Positions 4,170 to 5,834 of a stretch of 5,834 nucleotides of DNA are shown one piece after another (the stretch's first letter is position 1; each line of letters opens with the position of its first letter). Origin of the DNA: Spirochaetales bacterium. GTDB taxonomy: Bacteria; Spirochaetota; Spirochaetia; DTKZ01. Location: the NCBI GenBank assembly GCA_031266855.1, contig JAISAF010000504.1, positions 1 to 5,834 on the forward strand. Direction: 5' to 3'. Under the pieces are notes generated by a model. The model was not told the origin of the DNA and did no database searches. It was given only the letters and a program-made list of their open reading frames with translations. The position numbers and the translations under genes are program-made.

Positions 4170-5144
4170 TTATTTTGCCGCCTCAGGCGCCTTCCCATCC
4201 GCCGCGCTCTCAGGCTTCCAGGTCTTCGCGGTCTCCACGATTACCTGAAGAGCGCGGGAATCCATCCATGAAGGAATACTGCACCCGTTAGCAAGAAAAA
4301 AGCGGCTCTTCCCGCCCCGGCGCAAACCCTCGCGGACATTATTTTTTATAAAAGCGTAAGTCCTGTTTACGACCTGGTCGTTATCAATACCACCCATCAC
4401 CGCCCCAGGAAAACGCTTCTTCATTTCCTCGATAGAAGGATTACCCGGCAGCCGGTCTTCATAACTAATAACCGAAACAGGAAAATCCAGCACATCACTC
4501 ACGAAAATCTTCGCCCCATGCGCATGCAGCACATTCATCGGCGCCAGAAATTTTATAGCATTCAGCAGCCTCATAGCCGCGGGCTTCGCGAAATTCAAAA
4601 AAAGCTTATGATCAATAACCTCCCTGCTCGCCAGAACAGAAAGAAAAATACCATTCGAACCCATCTGGATAGAACGGCGGCAGTAATCAATCAGCGTATC
4701 AGTAATAAAATTCAAAGCCTTAGTAAGCTGCCGCGGAGCCTCCCTCGCCAAAGCAGGAAGATTCTCGCCACAAACACTCTTCAACAAAACCTGCCAGGGA
4801 TCAAAAACAGTATCAATAAAATACGCCTTCTTTTTAAGCTGCTTGCCAATAAAACGCACAGCCTTCAACTGTTCCTTCAGCGGCGTCCTATCCGCCTCCA
4901 GCCGGCCAATCTTCGCAAGATCCTTGACGGTTTTTATCTCATCCATACCCGCGGGCATCGGATAGAAATAATCATTCATCAGTTTCAGAAAATCAAAATC
5001 ATAGTAATCAAAGTATTCCAAAGCAGTCTTCGCAAAAGTCTCCCCCGAAGTATGCTGAAGCCCAAAATGGTACCACAAACAGACAGGCGGCCGGTCAGGC
5101 TCCCCCCCCTTCAGTACCGCGTCAATGCGTTCAATCTTTGTCAT
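4170..5144 (-). CDS. Uroporphyrinogen decarboxylase-family protein, MtaA/CmuA-like methyltransferase type (324 aa)
   Basis: The N-terminus KIERIDAVLKGGEPDRPPVCLWYHF (3-27) is the standard opening of non-haem UROD-family proteins (R...L.G..PDR.PV..W). Later come FDPWQVL, the NVLHAHG segment (204-210), VMGGID (249-254) and FFLANGCSIPSWMDSRAL (282-299), in family order on a TIM-barrel. True HemE carries an RQAGR active-site loop near its N-terminus; it is absent here, so haem synthesis is unlikely. In the MtaA/MtbA corrinoid methyltransferases zinc is held by a His-x-Cys...Cys set; here the positions read His207-Ala-His209 and Cys288, a plausible variant metal site. A role in methyl transfer to or from a corrinoid protein is an inference, as no corrinoid protein gene is adjacent. 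The length fits (320-350 aa). ATG 5142-5144 is preceded by AGGAGGT at ideal spacing. A G8 tract covers codons 12-15. The C-terminal Ala/Lys-rich tail is probably disordered. Confidence 0.85.
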   Translation of the reverse strand: MTKIERIDAVLKGGEPDRPPVCLWYHFGLQHTSGETFAKTALEYFDYYDFDFLKLMNDYFYPMPAGMDEIKTVKDLAKIGRLEADRTPLKEQLKAVRFIGKQLKKKAYFIDTVFDPWQVLLKSVCGENLPALAREAPRQLTKALNFITDTLIDYCRRSIQMGSNGIFLSVLASREVIDHKLFLNFAKPAAMRLLNAIKFLAPMNVLHAHGAKIFVSDVLDFPVSVISYEDRLPGNPSIEEMKKRFPGAVMGGIDNDQVVNRTYAFIKNNVREGLRRGGKSRFFLANGCSIPSWMDSRALQVIVETAKTWKPESAADGKAPEAAK

Positions 5145-5215
5145 TCGCTAACCTCCTAAGCAATTTCCAACAACCGGAAAATTGTTCCTGTAATTCTACA
5201 ACGTTTCCAATTTTT

Positions 5216-5244
5216 ATCCTACTCCATTTTTCCGCCTTTTACAA
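5216..5244 (-). promoter_or_regulatory. Weak candidate promoter for the UROD-family gene
   Basis: On the minus strand TTGTAA (5239-5244) and TAGGAT (5216-5221) are 17 bp apart, each four of six to consensus. This would leave a leader of about 65 bases ending in the AGGAGGT site. Other AT-rich hexamers nearby are no better. Confidence 0.25.
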
Positions 5245-5295
5245 GAGTAAAAAGTCCTATCCAGGGTTCCAGCATTTACTTTTTCCAGTCAAAAA

Positions 5296-5458
5296 GGGCG
5301 CATTTTTTTGCCCGCTCAAGCCGGGCAAAAAAACCAGGCTTTCCGGGACTCCGCTATCGCTACGGCCCCGGCGCAAAGCGCCGTGGCTGCTTCGCATCCC
5401 TCCAATCCTTTGCGCGCGCCCCGGCGCGGCACGGAATTGCCGCACGGCAATTCCGTGG
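5296..5458 (+). repeat. Composite multi-hairpin element, copy E2
   Basis: The order is GGGCGCATTTTTT (5296-5308), a perfect 12-bp hairpin TTTTTTTGCCCG/CGGGCAAAAAAA (5303-5314/5322-5333), GGCTTTCCG (5337-5345), a hairpin CGGCGC/GCGCCG (5369-5374/5378-5383), CAATCCTTTGCGCG (5403-5416), and a perfect 12-bp hairpin CACGGAATTGCC/GGCAATTCCGTG (5430-5441/5446-5457). This is the block order of 1106-1259 on the opposite strand. Stem bases differ between copies but remain paired. The first hairpin has T on its 5' side and A on its 3' side, so it is not a terminator on either strand. Confidence 0.6.
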
Positions 5459-5501
5459 CCTGGTTCACCACGCCGCACGCGTAACAGCCTGCTATACCCG
5501 T

Positions 5502-5528
5502 GGCGGCGGCGGCTCTTCGCGCCGCCGC
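5502..5528. repeat. GC-rich hairpin
   Basis: GCGGCGGCG (5503-5511) pairs perfectly with CGCCGCCGC (5520-5528) around an eight-base loop. It is part of the hairpin array to the right of E2, and no U-run follows. Confidence 0.5.
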
Positions 5529-5539
5529 AGGGGTAACGG

Positions 5540-5565
5540 CGCGAAATCGCGGACGCGATTTCGCG
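5540..5565. repeat. 26-bp palindrome, first copy
   Basis: CGCGAAATCGCG (5540-5551) is followed after GA by CGCGATTTCGCG (5554-5565), a perfect 12-bp inverted repeat. The same 26 bases occur unchanged at 5761-5786, on the other side of the palindromic module. Confidence 0.65.
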
Positions 5566-5580
5566 GCTTGCCACGCCTGT

Positions 5581-5746
5581 ATGCCGCATAGTAAAATCAT
5601 ACGCTATTATATACAACACAAAAAAGTGCCTGGCACTTTTTTGTGTTGCGAAAATTAACGATTGATTTTACTATGCGGCATCTAAAAACGTACCTGGCAC
5701 CTTTTTGTGTTGCGTATAACGGCTTACGATTTTACTATGTGGCATA
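5581..5746. repeat. Palindromic tandem module: 18-bp perfect inverted repeat plus a 64-bp-period duplication
   Basis: ATGCCGCATAGTAAAATC (5581-5598) is perfectly inverted at 5664-5681, and a third copy with one change lies at 5728-5745 in the orientation of the second. Between the first two sits the long palindrome at 5614-5648. Segment 5617-5682 is repeated imperfectly 64 bp downstream (5681-5746), sharing CCTGGCAC-TTTTTGTGTTGCG and GATTTTACTATG-GGCAT. The second palindrome is decayed on its left side (ACGTACCTGGCAC). This is an REP/BIME-like architecture. No transposase is present. Confidence 0.65.
5614..5648. terminator. 17-bp stem palindrome with bidirectional-terminator polarity
   Basis: CAACACAAAAAAGTGCC (5614-5630) and GGCACTTTTTTGTGTTG (5632-5648) are perfect reverse complements around a single T. 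A-runs on the 5' side and T-runs on the 3' side appear on both strands, so it could stop transcription either way. The GTGCC-GGCAC core is short, and the element is also part of the repeat module, so its real role may be as a repeat rather than a terminator. Confidence 0.4.
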
Positions 5747-5760
5747 TCGGCGCGGCGGGC

Positions 5761-5786
5761 CGCGAAATCGCGGACGCGATTTCGCG
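5761..5786. repeat. 26-bp palindrome, second copy
   Basis: It is identical over all 26 bases to 5540-5565. Both copies are also followed by CGCCTGTA (5785-5792 here, 5574-5581 at the first copy, which has ten extra bases between). Confidence 0.65.
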
Positions 5787-5797
5787 CCTGTAAACCC

Positions 5798-5822
5798 GGC
5801 GGCGGCGCGAAGCGCCGCCGCC
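5798..5822. repeat. GC-rich 11-bp hairpin near the window end
   Basis: GGCGGCGGCGC (5798-5808) pairs perfectly with GCGCCGCCGCC (5812-5822) around GAA. It continues the hairpin array; what follows is cut off by the window end. Confidence 0.55.
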
Positions 5823-5834
5823 CCCACGGGGATA

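Larger units (their letters stand above)
5145..5834. other. Long non-coding, hairpin-rich region
   Basis: No gene is supported in these 690 bases. From left to right it holds the leader of the UROD-family gene (5145 to about 5215), a plain stretch to 5295, composite element E2 (5296-5458), a GC hairpin (5502-5528), a 26-bp palindrome (5540-5565), a palindromic tandem module (5581-5746), a second identical 26-bp palindrome (5761-5786) and an 11-bp GC hairpin (5798-5822). The open frames crossing it are Arg/Ala-rich readings of palindromic GC sequence and lack ribosome sites. Confidence 0.65.

Noticed and set aside
4170..5144. Genuine haem-pathway HemE
   Set aside because: The N-terminal RQAGR active-site loop of HemE is missing; the motifs fit the methyltransferase-like UROD branch.
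4518..5159. 213-codon open frame on the plus strand, antisense to the UROD-family gene
   Set aside because: The opposite strand has a clear family match and an ideal ribosome site; this frame is a by-product of codon bias.
5257..5619. Open frames of 94-132 codons on both strands in the right-hand region
   Set aside because: They translate palindromic GC-rich repeats into Arg/Ala-rich sequence and lack ribosome sites.
5296..5834. CRISPR array
   Set aside because: The repeats are not regularly spaced and are themselves palindromes of differing sequence; there are no unique spacers of constant length and no cas genes.

Overview
The window looks like a piece of a spirochaete chromosome, most plausibly a Treponema-like bacterium of the host-gut type. 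This is an inference from the gene mix: a TrpR-type repressor, an FAH-fold enzyme, a Bpt/Ate transferase, a corrinoid-type UROD-family protein, short genes with strong GGAGG ribosome sites, and intergenic spaces packed with hairpin repeats. No rRNA, tRNA or other decisive marker is present, so the taxonomic call is tentative. Base composition is a mosaic. The trpR-like, FAH, bpt and UROD-family genes are moderately GC-rich, while the left-edge immunity-like gene and the yefM-yoeB pair are strikingly AT-rich, as expected of acquired accessory genes.

Layout. Positions 1-461 (+) hold the 3' part of an Imm11/DUF1629-like immunity gene, broken by one base at an A8 tract. Positions 533-832 (-) hold a compact TrpR-family repressor whose extended -10 promoter places the transcription start on the A of its ATG, so it is probably leaderless. 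Positions 833-1347 are gene-free but hold two repeats. Positions 1348-2058 (-) encode an FAH-family hydrolase/decarboxylase. It is divergent, across only 60 bp, from 2119-2829 (+), an aspartate/glutamate leucyltransferase (Bpt/Ate). Positions 2830-3128 contain a hairpin repeat and a roughly 148-bp element with 17-nt inverted ends. Positions 3129-3633 (-) are a complete yefM-yoeB toxin-antitoxin operon with a clear promoter and paired TGTACA-type operator sites; its YoeB lacks the usual C-terminal Tyr. Positions 3634-4169 are non-coding apart from the TA promoter, with one hairpin and a repeat that includes a likely terminator. Positions 4170-5144 (-) encode a UROD/MtaA-like protein with a G8 tract near its start. 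Positions 5145-5834 are non-coding and consist largely of hairpins.

The genes do not form one pathway. Only yefM-yoeB is a clear operon. The most distinctive content is between the genes. One dispersed repeat has ACCGC(A/G)AAG arms in three paired copies plus a half copy. A composite multi-hairpin element occurs twice in inverted orientation (about 1106-1259 and 5296-5458), with stem changes that are compensated between copies. A separate 64-bp-period palindromic module lies at 5581-5746, flanked by two identical 26-bp palindromes. No complete new multi-gene system is visible. The structured repeat families are the best candidates for something undescribed.
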